Shown here: positions 9,350-16,490 of the stretch, one piece after another
Position numbering within the stretch: position 1 is the stretch's first letter
Layout: every line of letters starts with the position of its first letter
Origin: Alphaproteobacteria bacterium
GTDB lineage: Bacteria > Pseudomonadota > Alphaproteobacteria > Reyranellales > Reyranellaceae
Length of the DNA: 34,077 nucleotides
Direction: 5' to 3'
Assembly: GCA_019239835.1 (NCBI GenBank)
Contig: JAFAZJ010000178.1
Span: 1-34,077, forward strand
Notes under the pieces: generated by a model
What the model was told of the DNA's origin: nothing
The model's input: only the letters and a program-made list of their open reading frames with translations
Databases searched by the model: none
Position numbers and translations under genes: made by a program

Positions 9350-10516
9350 ATGACCGACGCGCCCGCGCCCAAGCCGCCGCACTTCGTCTCCAAGGAGCCA
9401 TGGGATCCGTACGTCGCCGACCGGCTGACGGCGGAGCAGGAACGCTTCTACATGGCCAACCAGTGGCAGCTGATGTGGTGGCGCCTGCGCCGCCACAAGC
9501 CGGCTGTCGTCTGCGGCTTCTTCCTGCTGTTCATGTATCTCACGGTCCTGATCAGCGAGCTGATCGCGCCCTACGACCTGCAGACGCGCCACACCAAGAG
9601 CATCTTCGCGCCGCCGCAGGGCATTCATCTGTTCCACGAAGGCAGTTTCGTCGGACCGTTCGTCTACGGCTACAGGATGGAGCGCGACCTCGACACGCTG
9701 CAGCGAATCTATATCGAGGACACGACTCAGGTGCAGAAGCTGCGCTTCTTCTGCCTCGGCGAAGAGTACGAATTCTGGGGCTTGATCCCCGGCCGCTTCC
9801 ATTTCGTCTGCCCGGCGCAGGGCGGCACCTTCTTCCTGCTTGGCACCGACCGGCTCGGGCGCGACATGTTCAGCCGCATCGTCTACGCGGCGCGCATCTC
9901 GCTCACCGTCGGCCTGTTCGGCGTCACGATGAGCTTCGTGCTGGGCCTCGTGATCGGCGGCATCGCCGGTTACTACGGCGGCTGGATCGACAACGTGATT
10001 CAGCGCGTCATCGAGATCATCAAGAGCTTCCCGCATCTGCCGTTGTGGCTGGCGCTTTCAGCCGCGCTGCCGGTCTCGTGGTCGCCGCTGCTGGTCTATT
10101 TCGGCATCACCATCATCCTGGCGCTGCTCGACTGGCCCGGCCTGGCGCGCGCCGTACGCTCGAAGCTTCTGAGCCTGCGCGAGGAGGATTTCGCCACCGC
10201 CGCGCTGCTGATGGGCGCCAGTCCGAAACGCATCATCGGCCGGCACCTGCTGCCCAGCTTCATGAGCCATCTGATCGCCTCGGCGACGCTCAGCATTCCC
10301 TCGATGATCCTCGCCGAGACGGCGCTGTCCTTCCTCGGCCTGGGCCTACGGCCGCCGCTGGTGTCGTGGGGCGTGCTGCTCAACGACGCTACGGACATCA
10401 ACGTGGTGGCGGTGAACTGGTGGCTGATGCTGCCGGTGGTGCCGGTGATCCTGGTGATCCTTTCCTTCCAGTTCTTCGGCGATGGCCTGCGCGACGCGGC
10501 GGATCCCTACCAGTAA
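9350..10516 (+). CDS. ABC importer permease, DppC-like, with extended N-terminus and periplasmic insert
   Basis: A 388-residue permease, about 90 residues longer than DppC. Residues 1-50 form a charged cytoplasmic extension, followed by the first helix (VVCGFFLLFMYLTVLISEL). A soluble insert of roughly 90 residues (about 77-168), with two Cys (RFFCLGEE and FHFVCPAQ), separates it from the conserved LGTDRLGRDMFSR motif that normally follows the first helix closely. The EAA-type loop is EEDFATAALLMGASPKRII. From memory, similar inserts occur in a subfamily of peptide-type permeases, so the insert is not an artefact. It closes the transporter operon; a pair of hairpins lies just after the stop. 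An AGG-rich ribosome-binding site precedes the ATG. Confidence 0.93.
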   Translation: MTDAPAPKPPHFVSKEPWDPYVADRLTAEQERFYMANQWQLMWWRLRRHKPAVVCGFFLLFMYLTVLISELIAPYDLQTRHTKSIFAPPQGIHLFHEGSFVGPFVYGYRMERDLDTLQRIYIEDTTQVQKLRFFCLGEEYEFWGLIPGRFHFVCPAQGGTFFLLGTDRLGRDMFSRIVYAARISLTVGLFGVTMSFVLGLVIGGIAGYYGGWIDNVIQRVIEIIKSFPHLPLWLALSAALPVSWSPLLVYFGITIILALLDWPGLARAVRSKLLSLREEDFATAALLMGASPKRIIGRHLLPSFMSHLIASATLSIPSMILAETALSFLGLGLRPPLVSWGVLLNDATDINVVAVNWWLMLPVVPVILVILSFQFFGDGLRDAADPYQ

Positions 10517-10532
10517 TCACCTGACTTTTTCG

Positions 10533-10573
10533 CTGACGCATCCGTCAGATTTTCCGACGCAGGATCGGAAAAT
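10533..10573. repeat. Two adjacent short hairpins after the ABC operon
   Basis: Two perfect inverted repeats stand side by side. CTGACG (10533-10538) pairs with CGTCAG (10543-10548) across a 4-base loop. ATTTTCCGA (10549-10557) pairs with TCGGAAAAT (10565-10573) across a 7-base loop. No U-tract follows on the + strand, so intrinsic termination is doubtful. The pair may instead be an operator or an mRNA-stabilising structure between the ABC operon and tctB. The repeats are seen directly; the role is unknown. Confidence 0.5.
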
Positions 10574-10699
10574 GCGTTGTGCGGTATCGACGCAAGGCGC
10601 GGTCAGTCCTGCGTCAGAGACCTCATGCTATGCGCTCAGTGTCGCCAAACAAACCGAGTGCGGACAACCGCACCCCGGCATCCGACAGGGGGGATTGGG

Positions 10700-11149
10700 G
10701 TGGACAGACTTCTATCGAAGGACTTCTGGTCCGGGCTGATGTTCGCCGGGTTCGGCGTGCTTGCCCTTGCCCTTGGCAGCAACCTCGCGGTGGGTACGGC
10801 GGTGCGCATGGGGCCCGGCTACGTGCCCCGCATGCTGAGCTACATCCTGATCGCGTTGGGCCTTGTCATTCTCGTGCGCGCGATCATCGCGCCCGGCGAC
10901 TCGATCGAGCGCCTGCGCTGGAAGCCGATCACCATGATCACCATCGGCGTGGTCGCCTTCGCGCTGCTGTTCGAAAGCGCAGGTATGGCGCCGGCCCTGA
11001 TTGCGCTGGTCTTTCTTTCGGCGCTGGGCGGCGAGGAATTCAAGGTGGTCGAGACCGTCCTGTCCTGCGTCGCGCTCATTGCGCTGTGCGTCGTCATCTT
11101 CAAGCTCGGTCTGCAAATGAACATCTACGTCATTCAGGGAGTGTGGTGA
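10700..11149 (+). CDS. tctB: Tripartite tricarboxylate transporter small subunit TctB
   Basis: A 149-residue membrane protein with four to five hydrophobic helices (for example LMFAGFGVLALALGSNLAVG and PALIALVFLSALGG) and the MGPGYVPRMLSY segment typical of TctB. It forms the small membrane subunit of a secondary, binding-protein-dependent carboxylate importer together with TctA. The start chosen is GTG 10700: a GGGGGGA ribosome-binding sequence lies just upstream, and the protein then begins VDRLLSKDFWSG as in TctB relatives. An in-frame ATG at 10577 would add 41 residues with no family resemblance. tctA follows after one base. No TctC-type periplasmic binding protein is in the window, so the ligand-binding partner must be encoded elsewhere. 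Confidence 0.88.
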   Translation: MDRLLSKDFWSGLMFAGFGVLALALGSNLAVGTAVRMGPGYVPRMLSYILIALGLVILVRAIIAPGDSIERLRWKPITMITIGVVAFALLFESAGMAPALIALVFLSALGGEEFKVVETVLSCVALIALCVVIFKLGLQMNIYVIQGVW

Positions 11150-11150
11150 C

Positions 11151-12671
11151 ATGGACATCCTCGGCCATGTCATGATGGGTTTCGGGATCGCGCTGACGTT
11201 CCAGAACCTGCTGTACTGCCTGATCGGTTGCATGGTCGGCACCTTGATCGGCGTGCTGCCCGGCATCGGCCCGGTTGCCACCATCGCCATGCTGCTGCCG
11301 CTGACCTTCAAGCTGCCGCCGACCTCGGCGCTGATCATGCTCGCCGGCATCTACTACGGTGCGCAGTACGGCGGCTCGACCACGTCGATCCTGGTGAACC
11401 TGCCCGGCGAGGCCTCGTCGGTGGTGACCACGCTCGACGGCTACCAGATGGCGCGGCGCGGGCGCGCCGGCGCGGCGCTATCCGTCTCGGCATTGGGCTC
11501 GTTCTTCGCCGGCACGGTGGGCACCTTGCTGATCGTGCTGTTCGCGCCCGCATTGACGGCAATGGCGCAGAAATTCGGCCCTGCCGAATATTGCTCGCTG
11601 ATGGCCCTGGGCCTGGTCGCCGCCGTCGTGCTGGCCAGCGGCTCGGTGATCAAGGCGATCGCCATGGTCTTCCTCGGCCTGCTGTTCGGACTGGTCGGCA
11701 CCGACGTCAATACGGGCGCGCAGCGTTACACCTTCAACGTGCCCGAGCTCAGCGACGGCATCGACTTCGCGCCGATCGCCATGGGCCTGTTCGGCATCGC
11801 CGAGATCATCGGCAACCTCGAGAAGCGCATGAACATGCGCGACGGCGCTGCCAGGGTCGGCAGCCTCCTGCTGTCGTTCCAGGACTTCAAGCGCTCGATC
11901 TGGCCGGTGATCCGCGGCACGGCGCTGGGCTCGGTGCTGGGTGTGCTGCCCGGCGGCGGCCCGACCTTGGCGGCGTTCTCGGCCTATACGCTGGAGAAGA
12001 AGTTCTCGGCCGCGACTGCGGCGAAGTATGGCGATGCCTTCGGCAAGGGCGCCATCGAGGGCGTGGCCTCGCCGGAAGCAGCCAACAACGCCGCGGCGCA
12101 GACCTCGTTCATCCCGATGCTGACGCTCGGCATTCCATCCAACGCCGTGATGGCGCTGATGGTCGGCGCGATGATCATCCAGGGCATCCAGCCCGGCCCC
12201 GAGGTGATGACCAAGAAGCCCGACCTCTTCTGGGGCATGATCGCCTCGATGTGGGTCGGCAACCTGATGCTGGTGATCATCAACCTGCCGATGATCGGCA
12301 TGTGGGTGAAGCTGCTGACGGTGCCCTACCGCTTCCTCTACCCGGCGATCCTGCTTTTCTGCGCCATCGGTGCTTACTCGCTGCAGAACTCGATCTTCCA
12401 CGTCGAGCAGGTCGCGATGTTTGGCGTGCTGGGCTACATCTTCATGAAGCTCGGTTGCGAGGGCGCGCCGTTCCTGCTCGGCCTCGTGCTCGGCCCGCAG
12501 ATGGAAGAGTATTTCCGCCGCGCCATGCTGCTGTCGCGCGGCGATCCCAGCGTCTTCGTCACCCGCCCGATCAGCGCCGGCCTGCTGATCGTCACCGCGT
12601 TCCTGCTGCTGCTCATGGCACTGCCCAACCTGCGCAAGAAGCGCGAAGAGGCGTTCCAAGAGGAGGGCTAA
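11151..12671 (+). CDS. tctA: Tripartite tricarboxylate transporter large subunit TctA
   Basis: A 506-residue integral membrane protein of normal TctA length with about 11-12 hydrophobic helices. Diagnostic segments are IGVLPGIGPVATIAMLLPLTF near the N-terminus (split by a loop), YYGAQYGGSTTSIL, the second-half repeat LGVLPGGGPTLAAF, and EGVASPEAANNAAAQTSFIPM. The paired LPGxGP motifs reflect the internal duplication of this family. It transports a carboxylate such as a tricarboxylate or aromatic acid using an ion gradient, with TctB and an extracytoplasmic TctC protein. It is almost certainly co-transcribed with tctB (one-base gap). The substrate cannot be told from the sequence. Confidence 0.96.
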   Translation: MDILGHVMMGFGIALTFQNLLYCLIGCMVGTLIGVLPGIGPVATIAMLLPLTFKLPPTSALIMLAGIYYGAQYGGSTTSILVNLPGEASSVVTTLDGYQMARRGRAGAALSVSALGSFFAGTVGTLLIVLFAPALTAMAQKFGPAEYCSLMALGLVAAVVLASGSVIKAIAMVFLGLLFGLVGTDVNTGAQRYTFNVPELSDGIDFAPIAMGLFGIAEIIGNLEKRMNMRDGAARVGSLLLSFQDFKRSIWPVIRGTALGSVLGVLPGGGPTLAAFSAYTLEKKFSAATAAKYGDAFGKGAIEGVASPEAANNAAAQTSFIPMLTLGIPSNAVMALMVGAMIIQGIQPGPEVMTKKPDLFWGMIASMWVGNLMLVIINLPMIGMWVKLLTVPYRFLYPAILLFCAIGAYSLQNSIFHVEQVAMFGVLGYIFMKLGCEGAPFLLGLVLGPQMEEYFRRAMLLSRGDPSVFVTRPISAGLLIVTAFLLLLMALPNLRKKREEAFQEEG

Positions 12672-12678
12672 TGCCTTC

Positions 12679-12830
12679 CCTTCTCCCCGCGCAGGCGGGG
12701 AGAAGGTGCCGAGCGTTAGCGAGGCGGATGAGGGGCTTACCGGCCTCTCATCCGCCTCGGTGCTTTTTGCAATACCGTGAAGCCCCTCATCCGCCCTTCG
12801 GGCACCTTCTCCCCGCATCCGCGAGGAGAA
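12679..12830. repeat. Intergenic mosaic palindromic repeat
   Basis: Nested inverted repeats fill the gap between tctA and the CorC-like gene. The first is a perfect hairpin, CCTTCTCCCCGC / GCGGGGAGAAGG (12679-12706, 4-base loop). Bases 12695-12738 are complementary in blocks to 12780-12815: GCGGGGAGAAGGTGCC with its reverse complement, and GGCGGATGAGGGGC with GCCCCTCATCCGCC. Inside, CGAGGCGGATGAG (12720-12732) pairs with CTCATCCGCCTCG (12747-12759). The wording is very like the intergenic mosaic repeats scattered through alphaproteobacterial genomes. It may end or stabilise the tctBA transcript, but there is no U-tract. Confidence 0.8.
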
Positions 12831-12875
12831 GGAGGCTTGATCACAACCCCGGCCCATGCGTGATTCAGGGCTGAC

Positions 12876-14153
12876 ATGGTCGATCTTCTCATCACCGTCG
12901 CGCTGATCGCGCTGAATGGCGTGTTCGCGCTGTCTGAGCTGTCGGTGATTTCCTCGCGGCGCGGCCGTCTGAAAGCCCTGGCCGACGCCGGCAACCGCGG
13001 CGCGCGTATCGCGCTGGATCTGGCCGAGAATCCAGGCCGCTTCCTGTCGACGGTGCAGATCGGCATCACCCTGGTCGGCATCCTGGCCGGCGCCTTCTCC
13101 GGCGCGACCCTGGGCGGCGCGCTCACCGAGCTCCTGGTGGCGCACGGCGTGCCGCATTCCTGGGCCGATCCCCTCGGCTTCGGTGGCGTCGTCGCCGTCG
13201 TAACCTACCTCTCCGTCGTGATCGGCGAGCTGGTGCCCAAGCAGCTGGCGCTACGCTCGCCCGAGCGCATCGCTGTCGTCGTCGCCGGTCCGCTGGCCAT
13301 GCTCTCGCGGATCGCCACGCCGCTCGCCGCCGTGCTCAACCTGTCGTCGTCGGTGGTGTTGCGGGTCTTCGGCAAGGCCAACGACGAGGACAAGCGCATC
13401 ACCGAGGACGAGATCCGCGCCATGGTCGCCGAGGCCGAGTCGGCCGGCATCGTCAAGCCGGGCGAGCGGCGCATGATCTCCGGCGTCATGCGTCTGGCCG
13501 ATCGCGGCGTGCGCGCCATCATGACGCCGCGCCCCGACATCGAGTGGATCGACATTAACTCGACCGACGAGGAGATCATCGCCGAGATCCGCGCCTCCGA
13601 CCGGACCTGGCTGCTGGCCTGCGAGGCCAACCCGGATCATGTCGTGGGCGTGCTGCGCGCGCGTCATCTGCTGCAGGACCGGCTCGACGGCCGCAACACG
13701 CCGATCCGCGAGCTGCTGAATCAGCCGGTCGTGCTGCCCGACACACTCAACGCCCTGCAGGCGCTCGATCGGCTCTACGAATCGGGCAACGGCTTCGGCC
13801 TGGTGCTCGACGAGTACGGCCATTGCGAGGGCATCGTCACGCGCGCCGACGCGCTCAAGGCGATCCGCGGCGAGCACGCCACCGGCGAGGCCGAGGACGA
13901 TCCGATGGTGGTGCGCCGCGAGGACGGCTCGTTCCTCGTCGCCGGCGCGCTGCCGGTCGACACCCTGCGCGACACCATGGGCCTGCGGCTGCCCACCGAA
14001 CGGCCCTACCACACGGTCGCCGGATTGGTGCTGCACGAGCTGCGTCGGGTACCTGCCGTCACCGACGTGGTGGTCGTGGACGGGTGGCGGATCGAGGTCG
14101 TCGACATGGACGCCCGCCGCATCGACCAGGTGCTGATGAGCAAAGCGCCCTGA
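12876..14153 (+). CDS. DUF21/CBS/CorC-domain membrane protein (hemolysin-like family)
   Basis: A 425-residue inner-membrane protein of the CNNM/CorC family. Residues about 1-180 are the DUF21 transmembrane domain (opening ITVALIALNGVFALSELSVI, with GELVPKQLALRSPERIA). Residues about 200-330 form a CBS pair that binds adenine nucleotides in relatives (DRGVRAIMTPRPDIEWI and LDEYGHCEGIVTRADAL). The C-terminal 85 residues are the CorC/HlyC domain (DPMVVRREDGSFLVAGALP). Members are linked to Mg2+ or Co2+ efflux; the old label 'hemolysin' is misleading. It stands alone between a repeat and a convergent gene only 18 bases away, with no clear terminator between them. Confidence 0.93.
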   Translation: MVDLLITVALIALNGVFALSELSVISSRRGRLKALADAGNRGARIALDLAENPGRFLSTVQIGITLVGILAGAFSGATLGGALTELLVAHGVPHSWADPLGFGGVVAVVTYLSVVIGELVPKQLALRSPERIAVVVAGPLAMLSRIATPLAAVLNLSSSVVLRVFGKANDEDKRITEDEIRAMVAEAESAGIVKPGERRMISGVMRLADRGVRAIMTPRPDIEWIDINSTDEEIIAEIRASDRTWLLACEANPDHVVGVLRARHLLQDRLDGRNTPIRELLNQPVVLPDTLNALQALDRLYESGNGFGLVLDEYGHCEGIVTRADALKAIRGEHATGEAEDDPMVVRREDGSFLVAGALPVDTLRDTMGLRLPTERPYHTVAGLVLHELRRVPAVTDVVVVDGWRIEVVDMDARRIDQVLMSKAP

Positions 14154-14171
14154 CGCGAGCGGACGCGCCCG

Positions 14172-15194
14172 TCACACCACGTCGTAGTTGATCTCGACCT
14201 CGCGGCCGAAGGCATGGCCCTGGCAGGTCAGCACCCAGCCATTGTCGAGGTCTTCCTGGGTGTAGATGTCGTTGGCCGCGAGCATGACCTCGCCCTTCAC
14301 CTTCTTGGCCGCGCAGGAAGCGCAGAAGCCTTCCTCGCAGGCCGAGTTTGGCGAAAGCCCCGCCGCACGCGCCGCCTGCAGGATGGTCTGCCCCTTTTGA
14401 TAGGGCACCGTGTAGGTCTTGCCTTCGAGGCGGATGGTGATGCTGTCCGGAATGACCTTGTCGTCGTCATCCGGAATCGGCACCGCCGCATTGGCCGAGG
14501 CCTCGAAGCGTTCGATGATCACGCGTTCGCGCGCCATGCCGCGCTTCAGCAGCGCGTCCTCGACCAGGGTCATGAAGGGGCCGGGCCCGCAGAGATAGGC
14601 GGCGCCGGCGTCGAAGCCGTCGGCCATCGCCGCCTCGATCTTCGCGGCCGTGGTCAGGCCGTGCTCGGCATCGAGATGGTGGATGATCTCCAGCCGGCCG
14701 GGATAGGCCAGCGCCAGCGCCTCGAGCTCGGCGCGGAAGATGATCGAGGGCCGGTCGCGGTTGGCATAGAACAGCCGCACGCGGCGCTGCGTGGTCTTCA
14801 GCGCGCTCTTGATCAAGGACAGCACGGGCGTGATGCCGCTGCCGCCGGCGAACAGCAGGATCGGCGCGCCGCCATCGACCAGCAGGAAACGGCCAGCCGG
14901 CGGCATGACGTCGATCGTGCCGCCCTCTACCAGCGCGTCGTTGAACCAGTTCGAGCCGCGGCCGCCGGCCACTCGCTTGACCGTGACCTTTGGTCGCGCG
15001 TCGGTCTCGGGTGAGGAGCAGAGCGAATAGCAACGCGCCACCTCGCCCTCGGGATGGGTGACGCGGAACGTCAGGAATTGCCCGGCCTTGTAGCGGAAAC
15101 GGTCGGCCAGATCGGGCGGGACCTCGAACACGAAGGAGCGCGCGTCAGAGGTTTCCTGGATGATCTGGATGATCTTGAGGGGGTGGTACGGCAT
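14172..15194 (-). CDS. Flavin- and 2Fe-2S-containing NAD(P)H oxidoreductase (PaaE-like reductase)
   Basis: A 340-residue electron-transfer protein with FAD-, NAD- and ferredoxin-type domains in that order. The FAD domain carries RCYSLCSSP (R-x-Y-S-type flavin motif). The NAD domain has LLFAGGSGITPVLSLI and the late YLCGPGPFM motif. The C-terminus is a plant-type ferredoxin domain with four cluster Cys: C286, C291, C294 and C324 (C-x4-C-x2-C-x29-C). This is the architecture of reductases serving diiron oxygenases, such as PaaE of phenylacetyl-CoA epoxidase. It is transcribed divergently from the ferritin-like diiron gene at 15305, its most likely electron acceptor. No PaaABCD homologues are in the window. 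Fold and cofactors are confident; the partner is inferred. Confidence 0.93.
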   Translation of the reverse strand: MPYHPLKIIQIIQETSDARSFVFEVPPDLADRFRYKAGQFLTFRVTHPEGEVARCYSLCSSPETDARPKVTVKRVAGGRGSNWFNDALVEGGTIDVMPPAGRFLLVDGGAPILLFAGGSGITPVLSLIKSALKTTQRRVRLFYANRDRPSIIFRAELEALALAYPGRLEIIHHLDAEHGLTTAAKIEAAMADGFDAGAAYLCGPGPFMTLVEDALLKRGMARERVIIERFEASANAAVPIPDDDDKVIPDSITIRLEGKTYTVPYQKGQTILQAARAAGLSPNSACEEGFCASCAAKKVKGEVMLAANDIYTQEDLDNGWVLTCQGHAFGREVEINYDVV

Positions 15195-15304
15195 GGACGT
15201 TGTCCTGCGGAATTTTCCCTGACTCGTCTAGCGCAGTGTGATAGCTTCCGGCCAGAAAAATGAACAGTGCGTCACGTTTCGCGACCCGACCTTAGGAGCA
15301 GGGA
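15195..15304. promoter_or_regulatory. Divergent promoter region between reductase and diiron-protein genes
   Basis: A 110-base intergenic gap lies between two divergent starts, so promoters for both genes must lie here or overlap the coding ends. I see no convincing -35/-10 pair on either strand. An AGGAG ribosome-binding site at 15294-15298 sits six bases before ATG 15305. The shared region would allow joint regulation of reductase and oxygenase. Confidence 0.5.
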
Positions 15305-16372
15305 ATGTCGAGCACCCGCCTCTACCAGCTGCCCGTCGACATCACCGAGTGGAAGTTCGACGGCAAGACCGAGATGAACTTCACCTGGGAGTACGAGGAC
15401 GGCAGCGCCGAGCTTCTGAACCTCTACGAGAAAGGCAAGCAGCAGCAGTGGGACGCCTCGACGCGTCTCGACTGGTCGCAGGAGCTGTTCGAAGAGAACC
15501 CGATGGGCATGGCCGACGAGACCATCCCGATCTATGGCTCGCCCTTCTGGGAGAAGATGACCGAGAAGGAGAAGATCGACCTGCGCTGGAACCTGCAGAG
15601 CCACTCGATCTGCCAGTTCATGCATGGCGAACAGGGCGCGCTGATCGCGACCGCCAAGATCGTCAACACCGTCCCCGACATGAACGCCAAGTTCTACGCC
15701 GCGACGCAGGTGATGGACGAGGCGCGCCACGTCGAGAGCTACAAGCGGCTGATCCACGAGAAGTTCAAGATGGCGTACCCGATCACGCCGTCGCTACAGA
15801 GCCTGCTCGAGCAGACGTTGAGCGACAAGCGCTGGGACTTCACCTATCTCGGCATGCAGGTGCTGATCGAGGGCCTGGCGCTGGCCGCCTTCCAGCGCAT
15901 CCGCGACACGGCGAAGAACAACCTCGCCAGCTCGGTCAACGCCTACGTCATGCAGGACGAGGCGCGCCACGTCACCTTCGGACGCCTGGCGCTACGCGAG
16001 TTCTATCCGCACCTCACCGAGGCCGAGCGGGCCGAGCGCGAGGAGTTCTGCGTCGAGGCGCTGTACTTCATGCGCGACCGCTTCAACCAGGGCGAGGTCT
16101 GGATGCGCTCGGGCCTGCCGGTCGATAAGCTGATGGAATACGCCTACAACTCCGGCGTCATGCAGGCTTTCCGCACCCGCCTGTTCACCCGCGTCGTGCC
16201 GATCCTCAAGGACATCGGCCTGTGGGGCGAGAAGGTGCAGAAGGCGCTCAACGACATGAACGTCATGGAGTACGCCAAGATCGACGCCTCGGCGATCCTC
16301 GCCAACGACCTGAAGGTCGCCGACGATTTCGACAAGAAGCGCTTCGTCGCCGAGCAGATCGCGGCGCAGTAA
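15305..16372 (+). CDS. Ferritin-like carboxylate-bridged diiron protein, probable oxygenase
   Basis: A 355-residue soluble helical protein with a full carboxylate-bridged diiron ligand set: E109 (GEQGA), E139 and H142 (DEARH), E189 (LIEGLAL), and E219 with H222 (second DEARH). Two ExxH motifs plus two single Glu on four helices is the arrangement of ribonucleotide reductase R2, bacterial multicomponent monooxygenases and AurF-like N-oxygenases. It is too long for a storage ferritin and has no signal peptide. It is transcribed divergently from a PaaE-like reductase, suggesting a two-component O2-activating system. The substrate is unknown. The AGGAG site at 15294 supports the ATG at 15305. A repeat and a terminator hairpin follow the stop. 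Confidence 0.88.
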   Translation: MSSTRLYQLPVDITEWKFDGKTEMNFTWEYEDGSAELLNLYEKGKQQQWDASTRLDWSQELFEENPMGMADETIPIYGSPFWEKMTEKEKIDLRWNLQSHSICQFMHGEQGALIATAKIVNTVPDMNAKFYAATQVMDEARHVESYKRLIHEKFKMAYPITPSLQSLLEQTLSDKRWDFTYLGMQVLIEGLALAAFQRIRDTAKNNLASSVNAYVMQDEARHVTFGRLALREFYPHLTEAERAEREEFCVEALYFMRDRFNQGEVWMRSGLPVDKLMEYAYNSGVMQAFRTRLFTRVVPILKDIGLWGEKVQKALNDMNVMEYAKIDASAILANDLKVADDFDKKRFVAEQIAAQ

Positions 16373-16380
16373 CGCCATCT

Positions 16381-16436
16381 GTCATTCCGGGCGCAGCGAG
16401 GAATCTTTCAAGATCCCTCGCGATGCTCGGGATGAC
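16381..16436. repeat. Intergenic imperfect palindrome (alphaproteobacterial type)
   Basis: An inverted repeat of about 27-base arms with almost no loop. The left arm, 16381-16407 (GTCATTCCGGGCGCAGCGAG...), matches the reverse complement of 16410-16436 with few mismatches. The wording (GTCAT-CCGGGCGCAGCGAGG-ATCTT / AAGATCCCTCG...CGGGATGAC) resembles a very common dispersed repeat of alphaproteobacterial intergenic regions. It differs from the repeat at 12679. Confidence 0.75.
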
Positions 16437-16450
16437 ACCAAGTACGCAAG

Positions 16451-16480
16451 GGCGGCGGGAGCGATCCCGCCGCCATTTTG
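16451..16480 (+). terminator. Hairpin terminator after the diiron-protein gene
   Basis: A perfect 10-base-pair stem, GGCGGCGGGA (16451-16460) with TCCCGCCGCC (16465-16474), closed by a GCGA tetraloop and followed by ATTTTG. It lies between convergent genes. The short T-run is on the + strand, so it best serves the diiron gene; whether it also stops the opposite transcript is uncertain. Confidence 0.65.
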
Positions 16481-16490
16481 CTTGGCTGCG

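Noticed and set aside
4110-10516. Assignment as a YejABEF microcin C/peptide importer
   Set aside because: A fused ATPase and long binding protein recall Yej, but the gene order, extra small protein and DppC insert differ; sequence motifs do not allow a specific substrate class.
11478-13157. A 559-codon open frame on the - strand spanning tctA, the repeat and the CorC-like gene
   Set aside because: It crosses two genes of known family and an intergenic palindrome, and its composition is the usual antisense shadow.
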